Assembly (NCBI RefSeq): GCF_003144195.1
Contig: NW_020290059.1
Span: 35,342 to 99,341, forward strand
Source: Ceraceosorus guamensis
Taxonomy: Eukaryota; Basidiomycota; Exobasidiomycetes; Ceraceosorales; Ceraceosoraceae
DNA length: 64,000 bases
Reading direction: 5' to 3'
A program made the translations under genes and the position numbers. Position 1 is the stretch's first letter. The number at the start of each line of letters is the position of its first letter. Below are positions 32,389 through 45,809 of the stretch, one piece after another. The notes under the pieces were generated by a model. It made no database searches and had not been told where the DNA came from. It saw only the letters and a list, made by a program, of their open reading frames with translations.

Positions 32389-35320
32389 ATGTCCAACGTC
32401 TCCTCCTCCTCGGGCGAGCAAGCACTCGGCGGAGGTGCGGATAGCGGGTCAGGCGTCGCAGTGGCCCACAGCCACGGTCTCAGTCACAGTCTAGCGCGCC
32501 GAGCTTCCTCTCCCACACCCACCACGCCCTTGACCGGCGTGACCAGCATCTCTTCCCGACCTCCCTCCATAGCCGGCAGTCTAGCGCTCACAGACGATTC
32601 GACGCGCGTGGTCACCGGAGGAGCTTCTTCCTCCCATCCCCTTCAACACTACTCTTCCTCTTCTCATCAGCTCAATCTGGAGAACATGCATCGACAACCC
32701 GCTAGTTTGACTGCGCGAAATTTGGGCAGAATCCCAGACGCTGATGAGGTTGCACCTGGCATACGTCTGCCAAACGAGGGTGTGGACGATGCTCATCATC
32801 ACGACCATCACGATGAGCATGAGCAGCGAGAGCGAGAGCAAGAGCGAGCAGAGCATCAAGATGCCGTCGGCGACTCTCGTCTGCAAAAGCTTCCAGATGG
32901 GGATGCTTCCAGTCCGGAGAGGAGCAGGGAGAGGGAACGTTTCGATAGGAGAGGCACCATCAATGCCAACTTTAGAAGCAGCAGCGCTCACGATGCACCT
33001 CTCAGCGATGGAACGCCCTTGGGAAGCGAAGCGGGCGCTGGCGATGCGGATAGGGATGAAAGGGCATACGTTGGGCATTACGGCGAAGGCGGTGCTCCCG
33101 TAGGTGAGTCGCAAAGGCGTCGGTTGCGCTTCAACGGGCACGCGCTTTTTCATTCCCCATCGTCTAGCGCGCACACTCATGCTCGACGCTGCTGCCACGC
33201 TCGCCTATAGCCGGTGTTCCGCCCGAGTTGGACCCTCGCACTTCAAAGTTCAGACCACCTTCACCAGCAGCTTCCGTCTTCAGCGTGGCTGTGCAAGCTC
33301 CAGGCTCGCCCAAGCCCGAGGTGTTGGATACCGAAGCGGTGCATCCCTTCAGCAGCGGATCGGTCGAAGATGCGGAGCCTCTCTCTCCAGCTTTTGAGCT
33401 AGCTCCAAACATTGCGCTTCCTACGGTCACCTCTTCCAACAATAGCGTGCATGCGTTGGGACAGGGCACCAGCAGCATCGCTGGTGCTGTTCCCGGCGAA
33501 AATTTGCTGCGTCGTTCTAGTCTGGCCACTAGCGCTAGCATCAGCGGAGCAACGGCAGGAAGCAACTCTAGGCCCGTCTCTCCCATCCCTTCTTTGGGCA
33601 TCTCCCCTCCTGGAACTCCTAGCTTTCCACCCGGACCAGGCGGCCACGTGGGACTTGGAGGATTGAACCTCAGAAATAGAAGCGCCTTGGGAGCGCTCGT
33701 CAGTCAAGCGCCCAGCGAGTATGGTAGCGCTTCTTCTGAGGGTGGTCAAGATGCACCGCTAGGTTCCTCTGGCACGGGCGGAGGAGCAGAGAGCGCTTCG
33801 CGGGCCGTGTCCATCGGTACGCCGGTTCACTCTAGCAGCGTGCATGCAGGGATGGGAAGCAGGGACGAAGCGTCGATCGAAGCGCTGAGGATGAGAGAGA
33901 GGGAGATTGCGGGTGGTGAAGTTGGAGTGGGAGGATTGCACGCCAGTCATCGACCCATCTTCAATCCCGGATTGGCAGCGCTTCGCGATGGTAATGTGAA
34001 TGCTAGACGGGCGGGCAGCACAGCTGCGACTGTTGGAACAGCTAGTCCTGCACCCAGTCTTGGAGGAGTTAGCGAACCACCAGATGCGACGGACGACGCG
34101 CCTTCGAGGAGGAACAGCAACGAGAGCATGAGGAGCGCAGAGACGTTGGCTAGTTTTAGACCACCCAGTCGGGGCGCCGTCTCTGCGTCTAGCGATGGTG
34201 GATTTGCTCGTGGCGGTGCTAGAAAAGAGGAGGCAAACCAGGTGGATGATAGCAAGAGGGGTGCACTGATCGTCGTCGAAGGCTTGGACAGGGCGGGCAA
34301 GAGCACACAGGTGGAAAGACTTGTCAAGGCTCTCGACGCAAGACTTGTCAAATTTCCAGGTGAGCGCGGACAAGGGAGGGCAGGCAGGCATTGCACCAAC
34401 TTCTCGCTTGCTTTGCAATTGCGAGGGAAATAGGGTCCATCGATCCCTTGTGCTCTGCTGACGCGATCCTCCTTCTTTCGACATCCTCACTGCTGCCATC
34501 TGCGCTCTGCGATACATCATTCCTCTGCCCACGAAGACCGCACAACGCCTATTGGACGCATGCTGGATTCCTACCTGACGCAAAAATCAGAATTGGACGA
34601 TCGAGCAGTTCATCTGCTCTTCAGTGCCAATCGATGGGAGCTCGCGTGAGTTGGACAGAGAAAAGGTGGGAAGGAGGAGGCGGGATACATGAGATGCAGA
34701 CACATTCTGCACTGGCCTCTTTGAGATTGGCCACCGCAAAACTCGCGACTGACCAAAGTGCCCTACCTACCGCTTGCGTGCGCTCTCGCGGTTGACATCT
34801 GCCGTGACTCTCAGCCCGAGCATCCGCCAGGACTTGGAAGCGGGAAAAACGGTCATTTGCGATCGGTACGCCTTTTCGGGCATAGCTTACTCTACAGCAA
34901 AGGTGCGTCGTAGCTTCCTCGTCGCGATGATGCGACAAGAATCGTGTAGTCCTGTTCCTGCTACTCATCCTGCACTTGCAACGATCTTTCCCCTCCTTTG
35001 AACACCACTCTCCGCAGGGCCTACCATTCGACTGGTGTCTCGCTCCGGACGCCACCTTGCCCGCTCCCGATCTGACCATCTTTTTGACGATTTCTCCGAG
35101 CGCGGCTGCGGAGCGCGGCGGGTACGGAGCAGAGAGGTACGAGGATCGGGAGATGCAGCTCAAAGTGAAGAGCGTGTTCGAAGATGTGGAGGATAGGGTG
35201 GGCGATTGGATGACGGTGAATGCGGATAGGAGCGTGGAAGAGGTGTGGAAGGATGTGGAAAAGGCGGCAAAGAATGCAGTGGGACTCGTCACGGGTCCTG
35301 TGAGGGGCTTGTTCGACTGA
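32389..35320 (+). CDS. CDC8: Thymidylate (dTMP) kinase with long disordered N-terminal extension
   Basis: Five exons (32389-33103, 33211-34359, 34537-34645, 34815-34902, 35018-35320) join to 787 residues. dTMP kinase phosphorylates dTMP to dTDP with ATP, an essential step of dTTP supply. The C-terminal 200 residues are a complete kinase of normal length: Walker A VVEGLDRAGKST (about 592-603), RMLDSYLTQKSELDDRAVHLLFSANRWE, the DRY motif ICDRYAFSGIAYS, LPFDWCLAPDATLPAPDL, and LID region RGGYGAERYED. The first ~586 residues are Ser/Gly/Pro/His-rich and disordered (a DDAHHHDHHDEHEQ patch, SRERERFDRRG). Exon 2 runs open from this region straight into the P-loop with no stop. Alternatives are a downstream start (an in-frame ATG at about 34130) or two fused genes. 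Confidence 0.87.
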
Positions 35321-35761
35321 ATCCGTACACTACTCTTCATCTTGTCACTTTGCGCCTTCCTCCAACCTCTCTGGACTCTGTTGCTTTGGAAAAACTTTTG
35401 TACGCGTTATGCTTTTGGGGATTAGGAGGGCGCTCACGAATTGCACGTTACTGGCGACGCATCGTTCCTCCATTTCCTCGAGTGCGCGAGGTTGAGAAGA
35501 GGTTTCGAATTCCGATCCCTCGGCTCGCACGAAGAAAGGCACGCATGAAGGACGCACGCTACGTGTTGCATTCGTTGTAGATTCGTATTAGATTAGCGGT
35601 ATAGGTAAAATGCAGCAGGCTGCTTATCCATCATCGCCAGGAGATTGGGAGCGTGCCTCTGGATGCGCGCGGGGGTGGGGAGGGGAAACTCGCGTGCAAG
35701 AGGCGTAGAGGCGGTTCGAGCCTCTGACCAAAGGGCTGAGCATTACATGCAACGGCACCCC
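35321..35761. other. Convergent 3' intergenic region
   Basis: Contains the 3' ends of the dTMP kinase and PAP2 genes. AT-rich words near 35580-35610 (TAGATTCGTATTAGATTAGCG) could serve 3'-end formation. A tRNA-B-box-like hairpin at about 35706-35724 was examined and rejected. Confidence 0.4.
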
Positions 35762-37244
35762 TCACGCCTGTAGCAAAGCCCGATCATGCTGATCGCGACC
35801 TCCTGATTGATATCGTCTCTGCACATTCTCCTCCTCCTCCTCCTCGACTTCATCCGCAAAGTCTCCAGAATGATCCGCAGATCGATATCCATGAGCCTCT
35901 TGCTCATGACGTTCAGCAGCACCGTCTGCTGCAGCGTGGCGATGCTGCGGCATCAAGTTGGGTACGCGAGGTGCAAAGGGTCGATGACACTGCGCATTGG
36001 TCAAGTTTGGGTAGTACCTAAAGTACGTTCCCATACAGATCAAGACGCCAATGATTCCACCTGCAATAATGTCCGTAGCGTGATGCCTGTAATCCATGGT
36101 TCGGCTCACTGCTATCAGCGCGGCACCGAGCATGGGAGCGAGCACGATCCAAGCGCTAGCTGCTATGCCCTTTTTGGAACTGAAGAGGTGCAACTTTGCG
36201 GCTAGGTAGAGGCTGAGGTACGTCAAACCTGCAAAAGCCGTCGAGGAGTGACCGGATGGAAAGGATCGGAAGCCGTCGGTGATGATGTGAGAAGAGACGT
36301 CGACTGTACAGATGGAATCGGTCACTAGACCGTACACTGGGGCATTGCTGCTGCCAGCTCGAGGTTGACAGCGATCGATCAGATCCGGTCTAGGTCTACC
36401 TGCGCAGACTTTGATGATGGTGACGACGGTGATCTGCAGTGCTTGAGTCTGGACGAGTCCGAGCAGACTAGCATGGCAATCCCAAGCGCTACGATTGATG
36501 ACGAGGGAGAACGCGGCAATGAGGATGACTGGAGGGGAAGGGGGGGATTGGCGAGCATTTGCGCGAATGAGCAAACCCGTGTGGAGAATGCGCAGAGCGA
36601 GCACGCGCTCGCTGCGACTCACCTGGAATGACGAAAGAGTAGACGACGAGCATGGGGGTGGATACCCTCTCTACCTGTGCGTACGTGTGCTGTATGCTGG
36701 TATCGTCCAAGCTGAATTCCCTTCGAAAGCCGTGCACATCATTGATGAGCGCCAAGAGCAGAGCGAGGAGGATGGTGATGATCCAATCTGGCAAGTACGA
36801 GATGAGTATCTGGGGATGGGGGGCAGTGGATTGGAGCAGCGAGATGAGATGAGATGAGATGAGATGAGATGAGATGAGATGAGATGAGATGAGATGAGAT
36901 GAGATGAGATGCGACGATGGCCCCATGTGCGACTGAACACGAACGCGCATGCAAATGCTCCATGCTTGTTTTCGCCCAGCACTCACTTGAATCTTCCTCT
37001 CCTTGTCCATCTTCGTCCTGCTCTTTGTCCAGCTGTTCTCCCTGTACCAAGCCCTGACCTGTCCTGTAATTGGGTCCAAGTATCCTCGTCTGTCACCTCC
37101 ACCTGCAGCAGCAGCAGCAGGAGGGTGCATCGAAGGCGTCTGAGCACGGTGATTGCCGCTTGCGGCTGCATTGGCAGCGCCATTGGTGTAGCCCGCGGTG
37201 GAAGTGGAGCCCTTCACTCCCGATGGTGCGGTGTGCTGATCCAT
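35762..37244 (-). CDS. DPP1: PAP2-family lipid phosphate phosphatase (Dpp1/Lpp1 type)
   Basis: Three exons (37244-36987, 36809-36623, 36528-35762) give 403 residues. The family dephosphorylates diacylglycerol pyrophosphate, phosphatidate and related lipids in vacuolar or Golgi membranes. All three catalytic motifs are present: KVCAGRPRP, FPSGHSS and SRTMDYRHHATD. About six hydrophobic helices are seen, beginning with LPDWIITILLALLLALI. The N-terminus is hydrophilic with YLDPITGQVRAWYREN; the C-terminal tail is acidic and Gln/His-rich. Intron 1 is filled by fourteen GAGAT repeats (36841-36910). The start is the first ATG in the open frame that matches gene structure; an upstream in-frame start near 37454 is possible. 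Dpp1 versus Lpp1 cannot be decided from sequence alone. Confidence 0.88.
36841..36910 (+). repeat. (GAGAT)14 microsatellite in PAP2 gene intron
   Basis: Fourteen perfect tandem copies of the pentamer GAGAT occupy 70 bases inside the first intron of the PAP2 gene. On the transcribed strand it reads (ATCTC)n, a pyrimidine-rich run about 30 bases before the acceptor site. Confidence 0.97.
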
Positions 37245-38800
37245 TTCACCGCGTGGCCTGGAGTGAGAGCGCGCGCTCGAAGTCTGACTTGCTGTGCTGG
37301 AATATGTCCCAGGCGCGCTTGGTGTGAGCGGATACTCTTCTTGTGTGTTGCAGGGATGGCTTTGCGTGTCCAAAGAGGTGCAAGAGGATAGCATATAGAT
37401 GGATGATTGTTCTTGCCTTTCTAAAATGATAGTCAAAGTGCCCGCCCCACCCACGCAAAAGCTGATTGGATGGTGGGCCTGATGGGATTCAGCTCACGAG
37501 TGTCGTTGGCCTCGCGTTGATTGCTTCAGCGATCGGCGATGCAGCGAGGGTCCGAGTGTGAGTGTATGGTCAAGAGTCAGAGTGAGCTGATTCGAGTCGG
37601 GGCAAGGGGCAGGGGTTGTGGTAAAGCCGCTGATTGGTTGCATCAAGATGATGGGAATCCGGATCATGGTTCGGTCCTGAGTCATGATGTGGCTCTGACT
37701 CTGACTTGATCCCCAACAAAAGGGCTTGTTTGTCTGTCTGTACCGAATCAGAATCACAATCGTGAATGAGCAGAAAGCTGACTCGTGACTCTCACTTTGA
37801 CTCTTGAATGCTACAGCAGCAGCTGCGTCACTCAACCTGCGCCCAGTCGCAGTCGCGGTCCAATTTGGTGATTCCTCTCGCGCGACGCTTACGGAAACGC
37901 AAGCAACCCAGCTGAATGGCGTGTGGCGGTGTCGTCTATATACCTATAGCTTCTGCCATGCATGACCCGAAAGAAAGCAAATCTTGCGATTCGAAAAAAA
38001 GGTGATTTCTTCATCCCATTACAATCGTGATTCCCTTCATTCAAATCATCTTCCTCCTCTCCATGCAGCAGGGAGGAGGCTCGCGCGTCGCGTGCGTGCA
38101 GGCAGGTCTTGGCATCCATGCATCACCACGTCGGCTGCTTTGCTCTCTCGCCCTCGACGAAGCTGGGGGCATCAGCATGCGCGCCCGCACCCGCACCAGC
38201 ACCCGCACGCATGCAGTCGAACATCAAGACAGCAAGGACTCAGATGTTCCGTAGCTTTGAGAGGAGAGGAGAGGAGAGGAGAGGAGAGTCGCCCGGCCAT
38301 GTTGCCTCCCAGCCATCCTGCCGGACTGTCAAAACGTCGCGAATCGTCGGTACTCGTGGGAACCGGCCAGCTATATACGTGTAGCCTCTACATAAGCTTA
38401 CCGCTATTTTGTTGGGCTGCCAATGGACGTCAGGATAGCCCACACCTGAGCCTCCACCTCGGCGCTCAAAGGGCGCGGCGTGAATACTCATACCAGCGCG
38501 GCGGCTCATCGAGGCTAACGTGCCCGTTAGTCACGCAGGTTGGAATGCGCAACATCCCGTCCAGAGCTGCTCGCTTGACCCACGAAGCGACGCCTACACT
38601 TATCAGATACCCCGCAGACGTGATTCAGCGCGGAAGAATCGAGACGATGACAAATTCGGTGCGCACATTGGCCGCGACTGGCGTGGTAGTGTTATTAGCA
38701 TGAGCCTGATGGGTAGCTGACCAGGAGGCCAAAAAGCAACGCCAGGCACTGTTGGGAAAACTGCTAAAACAGAGCGACTGGCACATCTGGGCCCTCTGGT
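37245..38800. other. Intergenic region upstream of PAP2 gene and 3' of KRR1
   Basis: No protein gene is supported. The part near 37500-37830 is dominated by GAGTC/GAATC/GATTC words. TATATAC-type boxes occur at about 37937 and 38371. Five GGAGA units lie at about 38257-38287. The stretch 38380-38735 is free of low-complexity sequence, GC-balanced and has no good frame. It could contain a structured non-coding RNA, but I match it to no known family. Confidence 0.4.
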
Positions 38801-40515
<1,715 letters not shown>

Positions 40516-41887
40516 GGCGTGGCCTCGAGTGACCAGCGCGTGTGCGCTAGTATGTGAGCACTATCTCTGACTGGCGAGTGTGGACGATAGCAAGATGCTG
40601 CCGCTTGCTTTCACTGGATGGTGCGGTGGTTGTGTGCGAGGTGCAACCGATCCAGTCTGGGTGGCTACTCGTGCCGTCGACCAACAGTGGACGTCGTGGC
40701 GATTCAAATTCAATCGCGCAGATCGTAGGCAATTACGAAAGGCAGTCTGGGTCCAGGTGGTTGGTGTGCGAGAAGGCACCCGGGAGAGAAGGCTGAGCGC
40801 ACAATTTGAGGGTGGTGCGGATTTATTTGCCTTTTTGGCGCAAAGCTGGATTCGAAAATTGTGAAATGTGAAATTTGAACATCTTGAAATCATCCTTTAC
40901 ACTATTCATACACCTGATGGAAAAAATCAACAATCAACAATCAAGAATCAAGAATGCGCGGCCTTTCGCGCGAGAAGGCTGCTTGCTGCGTGGACCGATA
41001 TATCACGATCACGATTACGCATGCAAATTTCAGGCGAGCCACATCACGTGAAGGTATGGCCATTTTTTATTTTTGATTCACAATCTGAATTGAATTCATC
41101 AAGACGTGTTTCAAGATTTGCCATACGCTCGGCCGTTTCGGCGTGTTGGTTGCACTTTTGACTTTCCGGTACCGTGGAGGTGTTGCGGCTTGCGGGGTAG
41201 GGCGGCATGGAGAGGCAAAAGAGTCAAGAGTCGCGACTCGCGAGTGTGAGTCACACTTTGACTTTGAGTGTGAGTCAAGTGTGAGTCAAGTGCTGATCCA
41301 GTCATGAGTCACGGCACGAGTCTCGCCCGGCTCGCGGTGACTGACGCCTTGGGGCAAGCAACACAGGCAAACAAGCGAGTCTTGAGTTTTGAGTTCGTGA
41401 GTGTGAGTGTGAGTGCATGGACCACCTGACCTGCATGGTGATGCTGACGCTGACACCGCATCAGTTACGAGTCTGTGGTGGGTCTGATGAGTCTTGATTC
41501 ACGATTCAGATTCAGAATTCACGTGATTCACGATTGAAGATCGTGACTCGACACGACAGAGAGAAGTCTCATGGCTGGTCAGCCAAGCATCAGCATACGT
41601 CACTCGAAACTGTAGCTCTAGCTCGAGCGAGCGCCAACGTGCCTCTGATGGGCCCGCGACGTGGTGTCTGCTGTTTGCGACGCTCAGACTCACGATATTG
41701 AATGGACACGGTTGAGTGCCACGGCAAAGCGTAAGAAGAGCAACTTCAACTACACCTGCTCTCTCCTCCACCCTCCCTCATCCATCACTGCACTCCTCAC
41801 TCAGCCTCTTGCATCTCTACAGGCCTCACACCACTCCACTCACCCATCTCCCTGCCCGCTCACTCGCACGCTTGCATATCAGCAAGT
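40516..41887. promoter_or_regulatory. Divergent intergenic region KRR1/methyltransferase
   Basis: No gene is seen. Between 40930 and 41540 the DNA is dense in ATCAA/GAATC/GATTC/GAGTC words, including TGATTCACGATTCAG near 41495 and TTCACGTGATTCACGA near 41517. CACGTG cores occur at about 41045 and 41519. A pyrimidine-rich leader (CTCTCCTCCACCCTCC near 41760) precedes the ATG at 41888. Confidence 0.5.
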
Positions 41888-43100
41888 ATGTCCGCACTAA
41901 ACACTCCAAGCGCATCCGATTGGTCCTCTCACAGCGTCAACTATGACACGAGATCGCACCCCGACTCTTCCAGGCCCAATGCTACCTCCGAAGCCCCTAC
42001 CCAGGGTATGATTCGTCGCGCATTCATCGACCACTTTCTACCCCTCATCGATCAGCTGCTAAGCTACAACCTCGACACCAACGAGGCTCGCGTTGCCCCT
42101 TTCAAGCTGCACGACTCCATGTGCGGCACGGGTGCCGAACTGACCGCTTTGCTGGAGCATTATGCCGAGGGCAAGGGCCGCACTCTCGCTCGGAACGGCA
42201 AATTGCAAATCGTAGCCACGGACTTTGCGCAAGGTATGGTGGACAGCGCCAAAGCAAAGGTCAAGCACTTTGATCAAGTCGAGCAAATGGTCGATTTCGG
42301 CATCGTCGACGTCATGGTGCGTTCTGCCTCCCCCCGGTCTCTTTGCAGCACGCAACGAGAGATTCATATGCTGACGCGCTCGCATCCATAAACGATCAAG
42401 AATGTGCCCTACCCTGACAATCACTTTGACGTCGATACGATGATCATGGGTCCCGGTCTGGTTCCGGACCCGGACAAGGCGATGGCCGAGAGCGTGAGGG
42501 TGCTCAAAGCAGGAGGTTTGGCCCTTTACGCTCAACCGTACGACATTCAGGTGAGCTCGGGTTTTCCTCGATGCGCCGCTCGGGTTCTCACACGCTGACG
42601 GCTCGACGCACGCTTGCGTCCCCAAGGGCTGGGACTTCTTCAACGAGCCGCTGCAAACGCTCGGCTTCTTGTCCAAAGGTTCACCAAAGATGCAAGATCT
42701 GCCCATGCTCGCCGCTTTCAGGGACGTGGAAGCCGTCAAGGGTCGGCTGGAGCGCGCAGGCCTACATAAGGATAGCATCCAGCACGCGTTTTCAGAAGAC
42801 TACTACACCTGCTCTGACATTGTCAAATTCGTAGGTCAAACGTCGCGAATCCAGGTTGTTTCTTTGGTCATCGCATCTGACGATCTGCCCCTTGCCCGCC
42901 CCTGCGCTCCGCGAATGCAATAGACATCCGACCTCTTTGCCAATCCCGGCATGCGCGCCGCATTTTTACCTTTACTCAATGAGGATCAAAGATCCCAAGT
43001 AAGAGACGAGGCTATTCGCATGGTCCACGAAAAGTATCCGGATGGTGTTGCGCGCCTCAAGCATGTTGTCGCCGTCTGGTGGGGATACAAGCCCACGTGA
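41888..43100 (+). CDS. Class I SAM-dependent methyltransferase (UbiE-like fold)
   Basis: Four exons (41888-42316, 42401-42550, 42627-42854, 42924-43100) give 327 residues; an alternative donor at 42831 would shorten it by eight. The Rossmann methyltransferase order is visible. Motif I appears as a divergent LHDSMCGTGAEL (SAM-binding glycine loop, about residues 75-86). An acidic motif follows, IVATDFAQGMVDSA. Next comes VMNVPYPDNHFDVDTMIMG, which resembles the UbiE/Coq5 'LPFPDxxFD' stretch, then AESVRVLKAGGLALYAQPYD. Substrate is not evident. The C-terminal third (HAFSEDYYTCSDIVKF, VHEKYPDG, HVVAVWWGYKPT) is not one I can place, and the TrpTrp-Gly end is distinctive. No signal peptide, so cytosolic is likely. 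Convergent with the next gene at 275 bases. Confidence 0.8.
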
Positions 43101-43375
43101 TCAAGACATTCTGGGCAAGACGAGCCGCAAATGGTTCTTCACGAACACAGCTTCCAGCTCCTGTGAATGACAGATTGAATGATATTGTCCGATTTGTACT
43201 GTAAGTGCGTATACTCATGCGGGGCCGATCAAGCCCCATCGTGCTTCTGAAGACTACTGAGGGCCTAGCGACATCAGGAAAACCCGTAAGTCGACTTTGT
43301 TCTTGGTGACTTTCTTTGCGGCTCTGGGCAGCTGTAGTAGTGTAGCGATCCCTTGGACGACGGCTGTCCGCGCCT

Positions 43376-44471
43376 TTAATCCCACACCAGCATGCCGTTC
43401 GAGTTGACACTAGCTTTGCTTTGCGGCTGTTTGGAGCTGACAGCAGCGCCGTTTCCTTGTCTGGCCGCCTTATTGCTTCTGGCCTTGTCCTGCTGTCTCA
43501 TTCTCTCCCTCTCCTGCTCCCGCCGATGCTCGGCCAGCCTTGCCAGCCTTTCCTGCTCCTGATCTTGCTTCGCCGCTTTGGCTGCCTCGGCCTTTTTGCG
43601 CATCTGCTTTTGACTTTTGGTCTGATCGCTGATTGCAGCAGCGGAACGACTGGCTGTTCCATTAGAGCCTGGTCTGTAGACTGCACCCGCTGATCCGGTG
43701 ATCGCGCCCAGTGTAGACTTGTTGGCCGACTTGCTGGCAGCACTCGATGTGGCGAGCCTGCCAGTAAACGCTGCGGAGGCTTTCGGCCTGCCACTCGACT
43801 CGTCAGCATCCGGCAAGGCCGCAAAAGGGTTGCTCTTTGCCCACGCATTATCCGGCACGCCACTTGTATCGGCTCCAGCAGAAGACGCTGATGAAGATGT
43901 TGGTCTGGCAGCCACTGCGTGGATCAGCAAAAAAGCAAGTTAAGGAAGGATGAATCAGTACGAGACTCGCCCAGCCGAGATGTAAGGTGTCTGTGCTGTG
44001 GCCTCGTGCGGAAGCGTGTCGCCTGTACGTCCGACTGATGCTCACCTCGTTTGCCGCTCACCGATTCCCATGCTCGTGTATTGGGACTCAAGAATTGTGA
44101 CGAAGAGGGCGCTATACGTAGCGATTGGACAGCAAAGAAGCCATCAGATCAACTGCACACGATGCGGATGCGAGCCAAGCTATTTGCAGCATACGAAGAT
44201 TACTCGACTCACGATCAAGATCTGCAACGGCCTTGCCTTCACGTGTCTGTGTGGAAGTAGTCTCGATCGTTTGCGCAGAGGCAGAGAGCGCAGCTGCTTT
44301 GTCAACGACGGCTTCATTGCTTCCCGTCGCAGTCTGCCCCGATTGCTTTGAGGCTGGCGTAACCCCGGCATCAGGACGATGGCCCTTTTCTTTGGACGAG
44401 TCGACCGTGACGGCGTCGCTGCTCGGCTGCTCGGCTGCGACATTGCTGTAGCTTGCAGCCCCATCCGACAA

Positions 44472-44504
<33 letters not shown>

Positions 44505-44873
44505 CTGTTTCTCGCTTTGCTTCATTTGCTTTTGCCGCTGCTTTTCCTTCTTTCGATCCTCCTCTTCTGCCATGCGACTTGCGTGCGCGGCAGGTCCCCA
44601 ACCACGCTTGGGAGTCTCTGGTGCGGATACGGTTGCCGCAGTCGTAGTGGCAGGAACCTGATTAGCTACTGACTTGTTCTCCGCGCTAGGCCCTTCAACT
44701 GAGGGCGCCGACTGCTGCTTCTTTCGGCGCTTCTTGTTCTTGCTGGCCGAAGCGCCTGGCAATGAGGCGATGGAGTCATTGCGATGGGGAAAAGACGAGG
44801 CTGCGGTTCGAGTGAACAAGGCGATGCTGAGGACGACGACCAGCGCCAACAGCACCTGCGTCAGCAGATCCAT
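43376..44873 (-). CDS. Unknown membrane-anchored, charged coiled-coil protein
   Basis: Three exons (44873-44213, 44111-44046, 43914-43376) join to 421 residues; the middle 66-base exon is supported by phase and by the sensible join SPNTRAWESVSGKR/VAARP. I do not recognise the family. The N-terminus (MDLLTQVLLALVVVLSIALF) is a signal-anchor helix. A basic KNKKRRKKQQ patch follows and then alanine-rich coiled coil (RMAEEEDRKKEKQRQKQMKQ, encoded partly by a CTG repeat giving poly-Ala). The C-terminal half has VPDNAWAKSNPFAALPD, a second coiled coil (RLARLAEHRREQERERM) and ends SNGMLVWD. The layout suggests a single-pass ER membrane protein with most of its chain in the cytosol. An ATG four codons upstream (44885) is an alternative start. 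Confidence 0.68.
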
Positions 44874-45809
44874 CGTGCGCCGCAATGGTGGGGCATGCGA
44901 GCGTCAAATAAGCGGTGGCACAGAGGTTTGGGTGCGACTGACAGTCACGAGTGGTTGTGAGGGTGTGGACGCTTGGGCATAGGCAGCCACTTGACGCGGA
45001 ACTCTGAACTCTATCCGCGCTCCGGCTGAGCTGAGGTGAATCGCCGCCTACGAAAGGTTACGCCAAGCGGTGGTGTAGCGAGTGCGAGGAGGACAGATGG
45101 GAGGTCGCGTCGCTGAATCAAGCGCGATGCCGAGGTGTGATCGATGTGAGTCGTGCGTGAGTCTTGAGTTGCAGGAGGAAGAACAGGATGCACGCGCGAG
45201 CTCATCATCGTTATTCTAATTTGATTGTAATCGTAAATTCACCTTCAGATTCGATTCTTGTGATTGCGTCCAGATCGGAGTGGGCGCAGCGCGCATCTCA
45301 GCACTCATGACCAGCACAGGCAATGCGCTGTGCACAGATCCCATGGCTGCACGGCCGCCCTCTTCATGCGGACGATCCAACGCGACGTCGCACCACTCCT
45401 CTCACGCGGCCTTGAATCAAGAATCACGTGAATACAGCCGGAGCCATGTGTGAAGGAAGGGTTGAGTCTTCGATTGAAATCTTATCGCTCTCGTCGCCTC
45501 GCCCAATAAGCCTCATACACAATCACAATTCGAATCTGAACGACAGCATCTTCCTCAAAATAAGCCCAGATTGCAATTGCAAGAGCGATGAAGCCATCAA
45601 CCTGAATCAAGAATGATCTACAAGACGTGAGAATCGTTGACGGTGACGGACGGAAAGCGAAGCACTCTGGTGCGCATTGAACATCGGCGGCAGAAGCGAT
45701 GCAAAGGTGTCAAAAACAATCAGAATGACGGGACAGTCATGTACGCGAAACACGGCTCCGACGAGTGAGGTATCAGATGAAAATGGCGGCACCTACCTGC
45801 CCGTAGCAC
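44874..45809. other. Intergenic region upstream of the unknown membrane gene
   Basis: No gene is seen. It contains a GAATCAAGAATCACGTGAAT word cluster at about 45412-45432 and a second GAATCAAGAATGAT near 45603. Further GATTC/AATCG words lie at 45215-45270. This is probably the promoter of the minus-strand gene ending at 44873 plus the 3' flank of the DUF6533 gene. Confidence 0.45.

Noticed and set aside
35700-35730. tRNA-like B box and hairpin (AGAGGC...GCCTCT around GGTTCGA)
   Set aside because: The loop register is wrong for a T arm, and no acceptor, D or anticodon arm can be placed around it.
36841-36910. Regular repeat array as CRISPR
   Set aside because: It is an uninterrupted pentanucleotide microsatellite with no spacers, in a eukaryotic intron.
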